Shown: positions 27,801 to 35,626 of the stretch, piece after piece
How positions within the stretch are numbered: position 1 is the first letter of the stretch
Layout: every line of letters begins with the position of its first letter
Assembly (NCBI GenBank): GCA_028288025.1
Contig: JAQBOM010000001.1
Span: 62,001-126,000, forward strand
DNA from: Mucilaginibacter sp.
Lineage (GTDB): Bacteria > Bacteroidota > Bacteroidia > Sphingobacteriales > Sphingobacteriaceae
Direction: 5' to 3'
DNA length: 64,000 nt
Translations under genes and position numbers: made by a program
Notes under the pieces: model-generated
Databases searched by the model: none
Told to the model about the DNA's origin: nothing
The model's input: the letters and a program-made list of their open reading frames with translations, nothing else

Positions 27801-30373
27801 CTACTGCGGGCATTACAACGTTGCCGCAAATATCTGCACTTACGGTAAGCCTTACCATGCAGCGCCAGGCCAACCTCGATCCTAATTTTAAAAACGTTGC
27901 TGGGGTGGCATTTGCTGAAACGATTATACAACCACTCTCCAAGAATACAGTCAATAGCGGGAGCGCGCTTTCTTTATCGTTCTTTGCCCAGCAATTTGAA
28001 ACCGCCTTCATTAATCAGCCCGCCGCAGGTATTGTTTTAAAAGTTGGTACAGGCACGAATATCACTAAAGGAAATAGCGATACAACTGCGACCCCGCCAT
28101 TATGGGTTGTGCGTTTTGATACAACAGGCGTTAACGGGTTAAAATTTGGGTTCAATAATCAACAGATATATTACTTTGCGCCTATACCCCTGGCTACAAG
28201 TCTCCAATCTTTTTCAGCTGGTATAGATAGCTACCAGAAAGGACAACCTTATCCGGCAGGTAATGCTGTAACCAAAAACTTCTCGAGCATCGATATGGAT
28301 AACTGGGGCCGGCAATTTTTACAGGCGGTCGATAAGTTTCTTGGCCCGGCTTATGCCGCCCCGGCATTTTTATTGACTGCGAATAAGGTATTTGGCAGTG
28401 ATCCTGATTATTTGCAGAAAATTTTAGACGCTAAGCAAGCTCTTGCCAATGCGATTGACGGAACGATAGATTTTATTATTGATCCATGCAACGGTCAGCA
28501 GCCTCCGTGCGCCGCAAAATTGCTTGCTAATATTGGTAACGCTCAGGAAAAATGGAAGCAGCAAATACTTATACAGCTTTCAAATGCTTATCGATATGTG
28601 GCGTCGGTACAAACTACGGCGTCAGTTAATTCGGGATTTAACGGCGTTAACAACGACCCTCAGCAGCCTCCGTATGTGCCTGTGTTATATGGAAAAATGG
28701 CCGGCGAAGACCCATCAATACCCGGACATAGCACAGCGCCAAAATCGACAGAATACTCACTTTCGACCTCAAAAGTTCCGGTCGCTAACGGAAATTCGTG
28801 GTTAACCTATATGTTCGAAGCAAAAGATGCTGCTGAAAGCCGGAGTTTCAAATTCGGCGATATGGAGTATAATGTAAGTCACCTGGAGTTTGATATACAG
28901 CAGGTTCCCGAAATGAACAATTATCTCGCTTCTTCGTGGTTAACATTCATCGTTCCGTTGGATGGAGATATTGCAAAGGCCCCAAGCCCGCTCTCGCACA
29001 TGTGCGACGTTGGGATAACACAAATCCCTGTGCCCTTGCGTACTTATCCTACACCACCTTCGGTGTCGGCGCAGAATTTTGATTATCCGGTAAATGGTAA
29101 CAGCATACCACCACTACCACCACCACCGATTACGATACAAAATGTGCGAACCTGGGATTATAGTTATACCTATCAAAATCCATCTGCCGCGCAGGATACC
29201 ATTATAACCCAAATACAGTTTAACGTTACCCAGGATCATGAGAATGCATACTTAAAAAGCGGTAGCAGCAATTTGGGCTTATACCAGGCATTGGCTCAGT
29301 TTATGAGCGTTTATCCGGCTATAAGCGCCGATTTTGACAACTATTTATCGCAACTTACACCTGCAACACTTACGCCAACCTTGCTTCCGGTAATTAATTC
29401 GCGGTATGCGTTGCTGGCGTTTATAAGCGTCGTGAAACATGTAGCAGATATGTGGGGTAAAACCAACCAGGTAAATCCACGCAAAAAGACCGCGATGCTG
29501 TCTGTAGGTCAAACGCCGCCCAAGCCTTATACATTGTCGTATGCCATTACAGAGGAGGCACAGGACGAAACTGGTTATTTAATAGTAAGTGTGCAGCCTA
29601 ATGACACGGAATCTTCGACCAAGCCCATCGTCGTTAACATCGATGGTTATATCTCCAGTGGTCCAACTGCAGGGCCAAATAAAACTTATTACTATCTATA
29701 TTATTTCAAAGACAATTTGGGGAACAAAGCGTATCTGACCTACGATAACCGTAACGACAAGCCGTCGCGAACCGTCGAGCTAGACAATTTAGATATATTG
29801 AGCACTCAAAATGCCTGGAGCAGTGTTGCTGTAATACGCAATAAGGAATTGCTGCAAAATCCGGACTTGACCTGGCAAACAACTAACCCGTTGTTCATCT
29901 ATCAAACGCCGCAGGTAATGTTCTACAATAAGCTGATACCGTTGCTAAATTGTAATACGTCAATTGACATAGCAACCATTGGTACCAAAAGTTATCCCGT
30001 GCAACCGCAGCGGACACTTGAAGTGCACATGCTGGCCCTATTTGACGCGTTGACACAAAACGTTGACAGCGCCGTGGACGGTTACACCGTAAAAATGCAA
30101 TGTGATTATATCTACATAATACAAGGCAACACGCTGGCTGTTGAGATCCCTGTGTTAATGGTTACACCGACCGAATTAATGATAGCAGACGGTGGAAGGA
30201 GTGTTGCAGATATGGTGGCAAACGGGATCAGTAGCTGGCTAAGTAATAACCAGCCCCCAAAAAACCTTGGTCAGGGTTACAATTTCTCGTTTACTGCATA
30301 TTCGTCGACCGACACCAATGTTCCAATTTTGCAGGTATCATTTACACTGTTGTTGAGTTCAATATCGGCGTAG
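21842..30373 (+). CDS. Giant beta-rich protein of unknown function (2843 aa)
   Basis: 2843 residues in one unbroken frame, no signal peptide, very few cysteines. Residues 1-1000 are dominated by repeated amphipathic strand pairs (for example VSLTVSIDLGLFSISISLHF near 1000), typical of an extended beta-groove or solenoid. A Ser/Thr linker (TSTSSSGSSTIPVPAS) falls near 710. From about 1040 on the protein looks globular and mixed, with a Pro-rich linker PPLPPPPIT near 2425. The first third recalls DUF6603-type proteins, a tentative impression. The gene starts 5 bp after the GT-like gene and ends the operon. At 8.5 kb it is the largest gene here and clearly maintained. Confidence 0.72.
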   Translation: MNAQQLQQLFTGLKAQINAQQQLMFVSAATNLKLPVTASAYQKFVPDGQLQINGVVITMPDANSILIAGNTNSFEASASCTVTFYIDNGILNSLLDVEVLNQQLSLPGVTWFSIGTPFYKITVPESQLPVVGWVGGTIATGVKLRVAMGFPIANNTWLFQGSFSDPYPNISNFYQLVGGVNLTTSLPQPFSTLTTLGLETIDISYNSSTSLVDYIGVTISTPSDYKWQLLPGLTVTGISINSLISGFGTSVKAAFTITGNFTIGPANSNTIAVIAMVPNFSASVQLIDGTVQLGDLITMFWSGTSINLNSEITAFNLQIAPTQKNYSLDCGIKSDWTFFTIQSPNLSFTMTGLELGVSSQLGAVSGKITGTFHIGPSTPKSGVDLTIFAGYQNATWSFGASTGKDQTISIGDIAVSFLHAFGLDNIPSWVSSGLPNINTVSFLATVPNDKTKLPTYNVQGQVIWKLVIGSFNFPKLDSKINITYKGGKASGTITGTVNAQQMMGLTFIVGYKFGSGDTEVYLKIPQFSSTITYTKSTGYDVIEIKFDKISLGEIITTLVGTFSPGFTLPAPWDLLNSIDLSGLDFKYTRYKDPSKSSIVATIPLNINLGFIDISKLVITKDGSSKTGSGVYMYIEGTFLGLPIDHNSPLQKDGKGSDATKMPSVPGMGSEFFDLKLLALGQHVSIYKPAEMNSVDQTITALSTAFTSTSSSGSSTIPVPASSTKPGTLVFDQNSNWLIGADFTVAKFYRIAAVFNDPNMYGLLVGIDPKADYFKNLQFEILYKKINDSIGVYQLDLQLPDQWRHLEFGEVSITLPLIGVKIYTNGNFYFDFGFPASITDFSRSFSVQVFPFVGYGGFYFGYLSGATSSSVPTTSCGTFNPVIVFGLGLSLGVGKTFEQGIMKAGLSLTAVGIFQGVIGFFRANSNLQTNDATYYKIQGTFGLTGHIYGEINFAIISARLDIMAYAYITITIESYMPIPISFDAGVSVSLTVSIDLGLFSISISLHFSATIHASFTIGSDTSANAPWNICPPKQQRIAAMLSKSVTQATPPLIELKWQPVIPPSLVPLDVVFTPHLTISGEGSTPGPQYVAMLYINSGAANNSLAELTKGVLYWTINALIGNTTANTGLAWLQAQNINAGQISLLLCYFNTRVNNVAPFNYQNKANFDITTFISNYFKLNVRAIDPSKSENLQAAVFPVVPELALNTSYNGTAGSPVNFATQSMTGTQGYINDITALLASMGVDYESQITKDAYKPSMCDNLEDQFYESQPNLSFPTFIFTDFIALIAKQALQSTLDYLNQQSGKTAKVSDAVTNAVNNSVQGIGGMASRFMLHGLRLPAPPVASTGKVQPLYVITGQQFATPQTLKKDDKYAVLLQSSGEAWINFVNGANNTLTVTIGNDEIQHIGDVGSITLAPTLLSGPSAIANFNDTPQSFTLGNPAIWQYPGDLFDGVSTPPGLWKLPSNLTTVFSAGGSETFTLNTLTNTNSGTQKGQITNSLWSTSVSFSLQKIVAPGGLKTPLSANMFNLVGADDASIVFLEELISYLNTHNDSDGTKTIQQIQVLYQPDPVNNSGGGYVSAANGGFKTAIVQANLSTETNPVEGLARAAFLAVQPPERDYNTLNKAGDFIKLLWECSIVRSGGFYFYYNTSDNKGLPDTLFGDSGVANLMLVVTYDNLILAPFVNSAVIGDQIDTSKTAVYAQSPAVTTRVATILPGSVGYQVSRAYPGDYTPTKPVPTLPQDQTYLQYQFNLIGALLPAIPSYKNLLPAGPADAMSESEIQNSKNGNNPVKDPNAPWNYNAVIPYYKYVQPSGIDPNYPNPYAGIGTNVQIALNWQDMFGNIPSAGTAPLSANMQLLYSDAIVALSQWPSVSVNYLFTSSTGKPELDLGFAFNTSRYAGDGAKNNAQIDLLPYMKLFYQLSNNDMAINYTTSIENTINKGTVTPVRHILDINALLAGFIQPIIAMLKVVAGGGSAGTVQPYFINSIITTAGITTLPQISALTVSLTMQRQANLDPNFKNVAGVAFAETIIQPLSKNTVNSGSALSLSFFAQQFETAFINQPAAGIVLKVGTGTNITKGNSDTTATPPLWVVRFDTTGVNGLKFGFNNQQIYYFAPIPLATSLQSFSAGIDSYQKGQPYPAGNAVTKNFSSIDMDNWGRQFLQAVDKFLGPAYAAPAFLLTANKVFGSDPDYLQKILDAKQALANAIDGTIDFIIDPCNGQQPPCAAKLLANIGNAQEKWKQQILIQLSNAYRYVASVQTTASVNSGFNGVNNDPQQPPYVPVLYGKMAGEDPSIPGHSTAPKSTEYSLSTSKVPVANGNSWLTYMFEAKDAAESRSFKFGDMEYNVSHLEFDIQQVPEMNNYLASSWLTFIVPLDGDIAKAPSPLSHMCDVGITQIPVPLRTYPTPPSVSAQNFDYPVNGNSIPPLPPPPITIQNVRTWDYSYTYQNPSAAQDTIITQIQFNVTQDHENAYLKSGSSNLGLYQALAQFMSVYPAISADFDNYLSQLTPATLTPTLLPVINSRYALLAFISVVKHVADMWGKTNQVNPRKKTAMLSVGQTPPKPYTLSYAITEEAQDETGYLIVSVQPNDTESSTKPIVVNIDGYISSGPTAGPNKTYYYLYYFKDNLGNKAYLTYDNRNDKPSRTVELDNLDILSTQNAWSSVAVIRNKELLQNPDLTWQTTNPLFIYQTPQVMFYNKLIPLLNCNTSIDIATIGTKSYPVQPQRTLEVHMLALFDALTQNVDSAVDGYTVKMQCDYIYIIQGNTLAVEIPVLMVTPTELMIADGGRSVADMVANGISSWLSNNQPPKNLGQGYNFSFTAYSSTDTNVPILQVSFTLLLSSISA

Positions 30374-30555
30374 AAAGATGACAAAGATACAATAGGTGGG
30401 TTCCCACACCGTCCAGGCTGTCCAATGCCTGGTGGGGAGCATGTTGTCGCTTTTTTTGCAAGGGTTCAGTTTTGAATTAATTTCAATTTAACTTCACGTT
30501 AGTTATACTGAAACAGGCAGGCTTGATGAATACAATCCTTTTTAATTCATAAAAC

Positions 30556-30586
30556 ACCGGCATCTAAGAGGTACTTAAATGCCGGT
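30556..30586 (-). terminator. Intrinsic terminator of the precursor-peptide gene
   Basis: ACCGGCAT and ATGCCGGT form a perfect 8-bp stem with a 15-base loop, 14 bp beyond the precursor stop. On the minus strand the stem is followed by GTTTTATG, a short T-run. It separates the precursor transcript from the converging giant-protein operon. Confidence 0.55.
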
Positions 30587-30599
30587 ACATTATTTTTTC

Positions 30600-30737
30600 T
30601 CAGAGCTGGGGGAATTGCGTTACGGTTACAGTTGTAATTGTAGTAGGATCAGTATCCGAATTATTGTTAAATTTAACCGCACGTTTAAAGCTAATAATAG
30701 GTCTTACTTGAAGCCCTTTTAGTTTTTGTTTTTTCAT
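30600..30737 (-). CDS. Putative class I lanthipeptide-type precursor peptide, cysteine-free (45 aa)
   Basis: A 45-codon gene starting at the ATG at 30737 and ending in TGA at 30600. Residues 1-23 form a basic leader (MKKQKLKGLQVRPIISFKRA), similar in style to Bacteroidota lanthipeptide leaders that begin MKKxKL. Residues 24-45 form a Thr-rich tail: Ser27, Thr29, 32, 33, 35, 36, 38 and 40, then Q-F-P-Q-L. There is no Cys anywhere, so thioether rings cannot form in the usual way. It has its own terminator, lies 101 bp from the divergent sensor-kinase gene and 1.9 kb from the LanB dehydratase gene. I infer it is the dehydratase substrate; no family database was consulted. Confidence 0.65.
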   Translation of the reverse strand: MKKQKLKGLQVRPIISFKRAVKFNNNSDTDPTTITTVTVTQFPQL

Positions 30738-30760
30738 AACTTGCTTTTTTTAAGTAAGTT
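30738..30760. promoter_or_regulatory. Inverted repeat abutting the precursor start codon
   Basis: AACTTGCTT and AAGTAAGTT form a 9-bp inverted repeat with one mismatch and a 5-base T-rich centre, ending next to the precursor ATG. In the divergent 101-bp gap it could be an operator for the nearby LytTR regulator or an RNA hairpin that masks the precursor start. Confidence 0.35.
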
Positions 30761-30838
30761 ATGTACTCAATCGCTCTTAACGAATATTATTACACCAACT
30801 AATCGTTTGTAGGGATAAATTGCTTAAACCTTAACCGT

Positions 30839-31900
30839 ATGTCTAAACCAAAAAGCAATATTATTAAAATTCATATCCTTTGCTGGGCAATCTTTATACT
30901 TTATGAGGTGCTGGTCAGTTATTCGCTCAGTGGCAAACTATCTTCATTTTGGGACTATGCCGTTCATTATATCTTAAATATTGCATTATTTTATTGTAAC
31001 ACTTTTTTAGTTTTTGATAAATGCTTGAATGAAAAGCGAAGGTCTTATAGTCTTTTGATCGTTCTGATCCTGGTTGAGTTGGTTGTTTATACCGGGACAA
31101 AATACCTGGTGTACCTGGCATTCGTCGATATACATATTTATTCCCCTAATCAGACGTTCCAGCCCGTTTTGTTTATTACCCAAAGCGTGTGGCGCGCTGT
31201 TTATTTTATGGGGCTAAGCGCCGCGTACTGGTCGGCATTGGAAATCCTAATGGACCGCAAGAAGATTTCGGAACTTGAAAAATTAAAACTGGTCAGCGCG
31301 GTCGAAAAACAGTCATTGGAAAAGGACCTTTTGGAGGCTGAAAACGCTTATCTCAAAGCACAAATTAACCCACACCTCCTTTTTAATGTATTCGGGCTTA
31401 TTCACCACGAGGTCTTAAAAAGCTCGGAAACGGCAGCAGAAACAATTGTTTTGTTATCAGACATGATGCGGTATGCATTGACGCCACCGCAAAAAGACAA
31501 TATGGTTGAAATTGAAGCAGAAATTGAGCATATCAACAACTACATTTTAATAAATCAGTACCGTTTTAACCATAAGTTGAACATAAAATTTATCCATGAA
31601 AATTGCTGTTCGGCATTTCGTATAACCCCGTTGCTGCTGGTGACAATGGTCGAAAATATTTTTAAATACGGGGAACTGATCCATAATAAAAAGCCGGCAA
31701 TTATTGAGCTTACCACTACCGGAAACCGGCTCAATTTTTCTGTCAATAACGAAAAGGGCAACCGCACACATGCGACAGGTATGGGAATAGGCATGTCAAA
31801 CGTGCTCAAAAGGTTAAATCAGTATTATAAAAACAGGTTCGAGCTAGATATCGAGAATACAGAATACGACTACTCCTTAAATTTATCCATTAGCAACTGA
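30839..31900 (+). CDS. LytS-type sensor histidine kinase
   Basis: 353 residues. Four or so membrane segments lie within residues 10-135, then a coiled linker (about 138-170) rich in Glu/Lys/Leu, then a His_kinase domain with the phospho-acceptor motif AQINPHLLFNV (His179; most relatives have PHFLFN). The C-terminal ATPase has VTMVENIFKYG as the N box and GMGIGMSNVLKRL as the G box. The stop is one base before the response-regulator start, so the two are translated together. Divergent from the precursor gene, it probably senses a surface or peptide signal and controls the RiPP locus. Confidence 0.9.
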   Translation: MSKPKSNIIKIHILCWAIFILYEVLVSYSLSGKLSSFWDYAVHYILNIALFYCNTFLVFDKCLNEKRRSYSLLIVLILVELVVYTGTKYLVYLAFVDIHIYSPNQTFQPVLFITQSVWRAVYFMGLSAAYWSALEILMDRKKISELEKLKLVSAVEKQSLEKDLLEAENAYLKAQINPHLLFNVFGLIHHEVLKSSETAAETIVLLSDMMRYALTPPQKDNMVEIEAEIEHINNYILINQYRFNHKLNIKFIHENCCSAFRITPLLLVTMVENIFKYGELIHNKKPAIIELTTTGNRLNFSVNNEKGNRTHATGMGIGMSNVLKRLNQYYKNRFELDIENTEYDYSLNLSISN

Positions 31901-31901
31901 T

Positions 31902-32630
31902 ATGATAACCTGTATTGTAATAGATGACGAGGCTTACTCCATTGATATAGTAACTACTTATATCAATAAAACGGATAATTTAAAATTGCTTTCGAGTTAT
32001 ACTAATTCGGTAACAGCGATCCGGGCCATCGAAGCCGGGCTTAAACCGGCGCTTATCTTTTTGGATATTGACATGCCTGATCTTTCCGGGTTTGAGCTTG
32101 CGGCACTCCTTCCTCCTGATATTGCCATCATTTACATAACGGCATTTGGTAATTATGCGTTACAATCGTTCGAGACGAACGTGTACGACTTTTTGCTGAA
32201 ACCGATTTCGTTTGCCAAGTTCCTTAAATCAGTTAACAAAGTAAAAGCTATTTTGGAACCCAGGGCAGAGCATAACGATCCGGAGGCTGAATATTTCTTT
32301 ATAAATCCGGGCGTAAAAGGGAAGGTGATAAAAATAGATTATAAGAACATTATTTATATCCAGGGACTAAAAAACTACATCATCATTTATCTTTTCGGCG
32401 GCAAATGCGTAACCTACCTAATGATGAAGGAAATAGAACAAACCTTACCCAAACACACGTTTATACGCATCCATAAATCGTACATTGTGAATGTAAACAT
32501 GATCCAGGCGATAGAGGGTAATACGATAACCTTATCAGAGCACCTTAACCTTCCCCTCGGCGGGTCGTATAAAGATTCGTTAATGAAAATCATCAATAAA
32601 AAGGCTGTGATCTCCAGGAGAAAGGACTAA
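31902..32630 (+). CDS. LytTR-family response regulator
   Basis: 242 residues. The receiver domain has Asp8/Asp9, phospho-acceptor Asp55 in LIFLDIDMPD, and Lys in LLKPIS. The C-terminal LytTR DNA-binding domain starts at about residue 135 (FFINPGVKGKVIKIDYKNI) and contains the family's FIRIHKSYIVN. It is the cytoplasmic partner of the adjacent kinase. Its last four bases overlap the 3' end of the convergent dehydratase gene (32627-32630). LytTR proteins usually bind paired repeats; candidate targets are in the 30738-30838 gap and upstream of the dehydratase. Confidence 0.92.
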   Translation: MITCIVIDDEAYSIDIVTTYINKTDNLKLLSSYTNSVTAIRAIEAGLKPALIFLDIDMPDLSGFELAALLPPDIAIIYITAFGNYALQSFETNVYDFLLKPISFAKFLKSVNKVKAILEPRAEHNDPEAEYFFINPGVKGKVIKIDYKNIIYIQGLKNYIIIYLFGGKCVTYLMMKEIEQTLPKHTFIRIHKSYIVNVNMIQAIEGNTITLSEHLNLPLGGSYKDSLMKIINKKAVISRRKD

Positions 32631-35626
32631 ACCGATAGGGGAACAAATTTAGAAGAACGATAGTGTTTATACAGCAAAAAGTAAATGATAAATTCTTGTT
32701 TCCTTTGATCTTTATTAACCATTCTGTTTATATGCATGTGTATAATATCGCGAAATAAATTTTCAGTTTCTTCCGCTGGCTGAGCCGCAGTTTTCTTTTT
32801 TACCGCAGTCAGCGCCACTGATAGATGGCTGTAGTTTAACATTTTTAAAACCTTATTTTTTCCGGGATCAGATAAGCAGGTGCTAATCACACTTTTCAGT
32901 TCACGATATTTTTCATTAAGTTGATAGTTCAACTTTTTGTCGGCTTTGAATTCGATTGCCATGGTATCGCTTAGCTTTTTGAAAAAATGTTCTTTCTGAG
33001 TAAGGTCTTTATAGTATTCATTAATAATCTCATCAACCGATATTAATAAAACATCAAACCACGAAAAACGGAATTGACTTTTTGCAGCTAATTGAAAATA
33101 GTTTATTGCAAAAAGACTGCTTTTAAAAAAAACGGTCTCAATTTCTCCGATCGTATTCGGTCCATATCTTTCCAACTCGCGGTTGTAAGTATCTAATATG
33201 ATCCGCATCTGCTGTTTTTTGTGGAAGGTCGAATTAAATGCCTGCATAATTTCATAACCTTTATCTGCGTTTGTTTTTAATCGCAGTCGCAAATGCGGGT
33301 CCGGGTCATTATAGCGGATAAAAAACCATTGCTGTATCAGTTTTTTCCTTGTAAGAAGAATTACTAACTGATAAAGCTCCGTAGCCAGCAAGGTATCAGC
33401 AACTTCGGGAATACAGTATATTTTATAATAAAGCCATTCGTCGCCGGGTAAATATGACCGTTTTACATTGCTGGCTTTTTGCGATTTGTAAGCTACAGGA
33501 TATTCCCGGTAGGTGGGTTCCCGGTTAATAACTGCTGCGACCATCTCGTTAGCCATCGGATTATTATTTGTATCCTTAATATAGGACGTTTCGATAAACG
33601 ATGCTTCTTTGATCACGATGCAGTCCCGATCCTTTAAGGTATGAACAAACAGTTCAACCTCTTCGGTAATATCCGTATTAAAAACCAGGGAGTGATCGTG
33701 AATTTTCGTTTTAAATATGGAGGGTATCGATAGCTTGAATAGAATATCCCGGCATGATGCAACCGAGTTCTTACTGGTTCGAATTTTGCTTATTGCATCT
33801 TTTTGTAAAACCCACACTGCCTCGTGTATCAGGCACGATCTATAAACAACCCGGGGATAGAATGCAAGGCCGGGAAACATTTGTTTCAGGTCTAATGTGT
33901 AATCGGTTTTAATGGATTGATGCTGCAGATCGCATAAAAATCTGAATAAAGCCAAACTATGCTGATTATAGTTGTAGGCTGAACTGTATCGCGGGATGAC
34001 CCGTTTGTTAATTTTTTTTGATCTCAATATCACCTCATCGTTTATAATACTTACACAAAGATCATCAGGCTGGATGATCTGTTGCGAGTCAGGATCAAAT
34101 GGTACAAGTATTGGGATTTCATAATCGTAAGTTTTATTTCTTAAGTTAATATTGGCTACATTGTCATCTACCAAACAGGAAACCTCAGCAAATATGACCC
34201 CGGGGTTAGATACTTGTTCGGCATTTACAATCTCTGTGGTATAGTCAAACATATCGCTGTTGACCTGTGTAAATCTTGCCGCAAGCGCCGCCGCCGAACA
34301 CCCCCCGGCGTGTTGGATGTGGATCAGCCCATCGTCGTAAACATGAAAGGATACGGAAATACTGGGCGGGAAAAGAGAGGACTTATCGCTATCCAGCTTT
34401 TTTATATCGTCGTCGCTTATCGTAATAACATCCACTGATCCTCCTTTAATTAATTTATCTAAAAAAAACTGGTGAACTGCTGTCCATTCCTTTGAATCAC
34501 ATTTAGACGATACTTTAAAGTCGACATTTTCCAGTATAGGATTTGTTTTGATTTCGCTTTCCAGGCCCATATACCCGATGCCGGTTTCTGGATCCAGCAA
34601 ACTTAAAAGACTTATCTCACGGCCTTCGTAACGATCCTTAAATCTTTCCTTAAATTTTTGCAAGGCGGGAATCGGCTTTTGAACAGTGAGGGAGTCGAGG
34701 CATCTTAAGCCTTCAAGGAGTTTGGATTGGTATTTTTTATCAACACTGCCTTTGCAATTCGAAAAGGAATTAACATAAAACTTATTGACGACCTTTTGTG
34801 TAAAATCCGGCCAATTGACGCTTGCAAAAACGGGTAACGGAAAGTTATTCGTGGGATAATTTTGGTTGAATATGGACGAAACAGCACGCCAAGCAGGTAA
34901 AGAAGCCAATGAATCGCCGTCGTTGAAAATTTTGTTCAAATTGTCGAAATATTCCGGATCGGTAAATCTGGGATGGGTTTCCAAAAGCAGGATACCCGAA
35001 TCAATTAGATCCGCGACGAATTTCCCGGGATCCTCACAGTACTCAGTACAAAACTCTTCCAGGCATCTTCGCGGTATTCCGTTTTGGCAACAATCAAGGA
35101 TTTTTTTTAGCGCGTTGCTATAAGGAAAAGCAGCTAGCTCAAAACTAACAGTTGGATGATCTATTAACTCCGATTTTATGTAACGATATTCTTTTCCTGC
35201 CTTATAAATTGTTTGATTTTTAAATAATTTTCCTGTAAACGGCAACCTTTCGTTAAAATTTCTTACAAACGCAGAAAGCAATTGAAAATCAGCTGAAATA
35301 TTTACAGCAGGTGGGTCAATTTTAATTTTGGCACCTTCATCCTGCCAGTTTGCTGTCGCGACAGAAGCGAACAAACCAAACGGTGTGGAGCGGAAACAAT
35401 ACCGGTTATAATATTTCTTTATCGCAAGCTTTGGTTTTTCGGGAAGGTCATCATAATTAAATCGTTTTTTTTTTAACTCATCATAAAGGCTGACGCTTGA
35501 AAAAAAAATCGCCGCCTGAAAAAGATTAGTCTTTAATAACGAACGTAAATCGCCGTAGTTGAACTTAGCATAGCTTTTGCCTGCTGCCCTCAAAAATATC
35601 TTCGTTCCAAATTTCAACCCGGTCAT
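32627..35626 (-). CDS. lanB: LanB-type lantibiotic dehydratase with SpaB C-terminal domain
   Basis: 999 residues, full length for a class I dehydratase. The N-terminal glutamylation domain has the signature FRSTPFGLFASVA (Arg79-Ala90) and HAGGCSAAALAARF further on. The C-terminal elimination domain (from about residue 730, starting DEWLYYKIYC) contains IRYNDPDPHLRLRL. These enzymes use glutamyl-tRNA to convert Ser/Thr of a precursor to dehydroalanine/dehydrobutyrine. Both halves are on one chain, as in NisB. No cyclase (LanC), protease or ABC exporter is seen nearby. It converges on the response-regulator gene with a 4-bp overlap; its promoter lies in 35627-36124. Confidence 0.9.
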   Translation of the reverse strand: MTGLKFGTKIFLRAAGKSYAKFNYGDLRSLLKTNLFQAAIFFSSVSLYDELKKKRFNYDDLPEKPKLAIKKYYNRYCFRSTPFGLFASVATANWQDEGAKIKIDPPAVNISADFQLLSAFVRNFNERLPFTGKLFKNQTIYKAGKEYRYIKSELIDHPTVSFELAAFPYSNALKKILDCCQNGIPRRCLEEFCTEYCEDPGKFVADLIDSGILLLETHPRFTDPEYFDNLNKIFNDGDSLASLPAWRAVSSIFNQNYPTNNFPLPVFASVNWPDFTQKVVNKFYVNSFSNCKGSVDKKYQSKLLEGLRCLDSLTVQKPIPALQKFKERFKDRYEGREISLLSLLDPETGIGYMGLESEIKTNPILENVDFKVSSKCDSKEWTAVHQFFLDKLIKGGSVDVITISDDDIKKLDSDKSSLFPPSISVSFHVYDDGLIHIQHAGGCSAAALAARFTQVNSDMFDYTTEIVNAEQVSNPGVIFAEVSCLVDDNVANINLRNKTYDYEIPILVPFDPDSQQIIQPDDLCVSIINDEVILRSKKINKRVIPRYSSAYNYNQHSLALFRFLCDLQHQSIKTDYTLDLKQMFPGLAFYPRVVYRSCLIHEAVWVLQKDAISKIRTSKNSVASCRDILFKLSIPSIFKTKIHDHSLVFNTDITEEVELFVHTLKDRDCIVIKEASFIETSYIKDTNNNPMANEMVAAVINREPTYREYPVAYKSQKASNVKRSYLPGDEWLYYKIYCIPEVADTLLATELYQLVILLTRKKLIQQWFFIRYNDPDPHLRLRLKTNADKGYEIMQAFNSTFHKKQQMRIILDTYNRELERYGPNTIGEIETVFFKSSLFAINYFQLAAKSQFRFSWFDVLLISVDEIINEYYKDLTQKEHFFKKLSDTMAIEFKADKKLNYQLNEKYRELKSVISTCLSDPGKNKVLKMLNYSHLSVALTAVKKKTAAQPAEETENLFRDIIHMHINRMVNKDQRKQEFIIYFLLYKHYRSSKFVPLSV

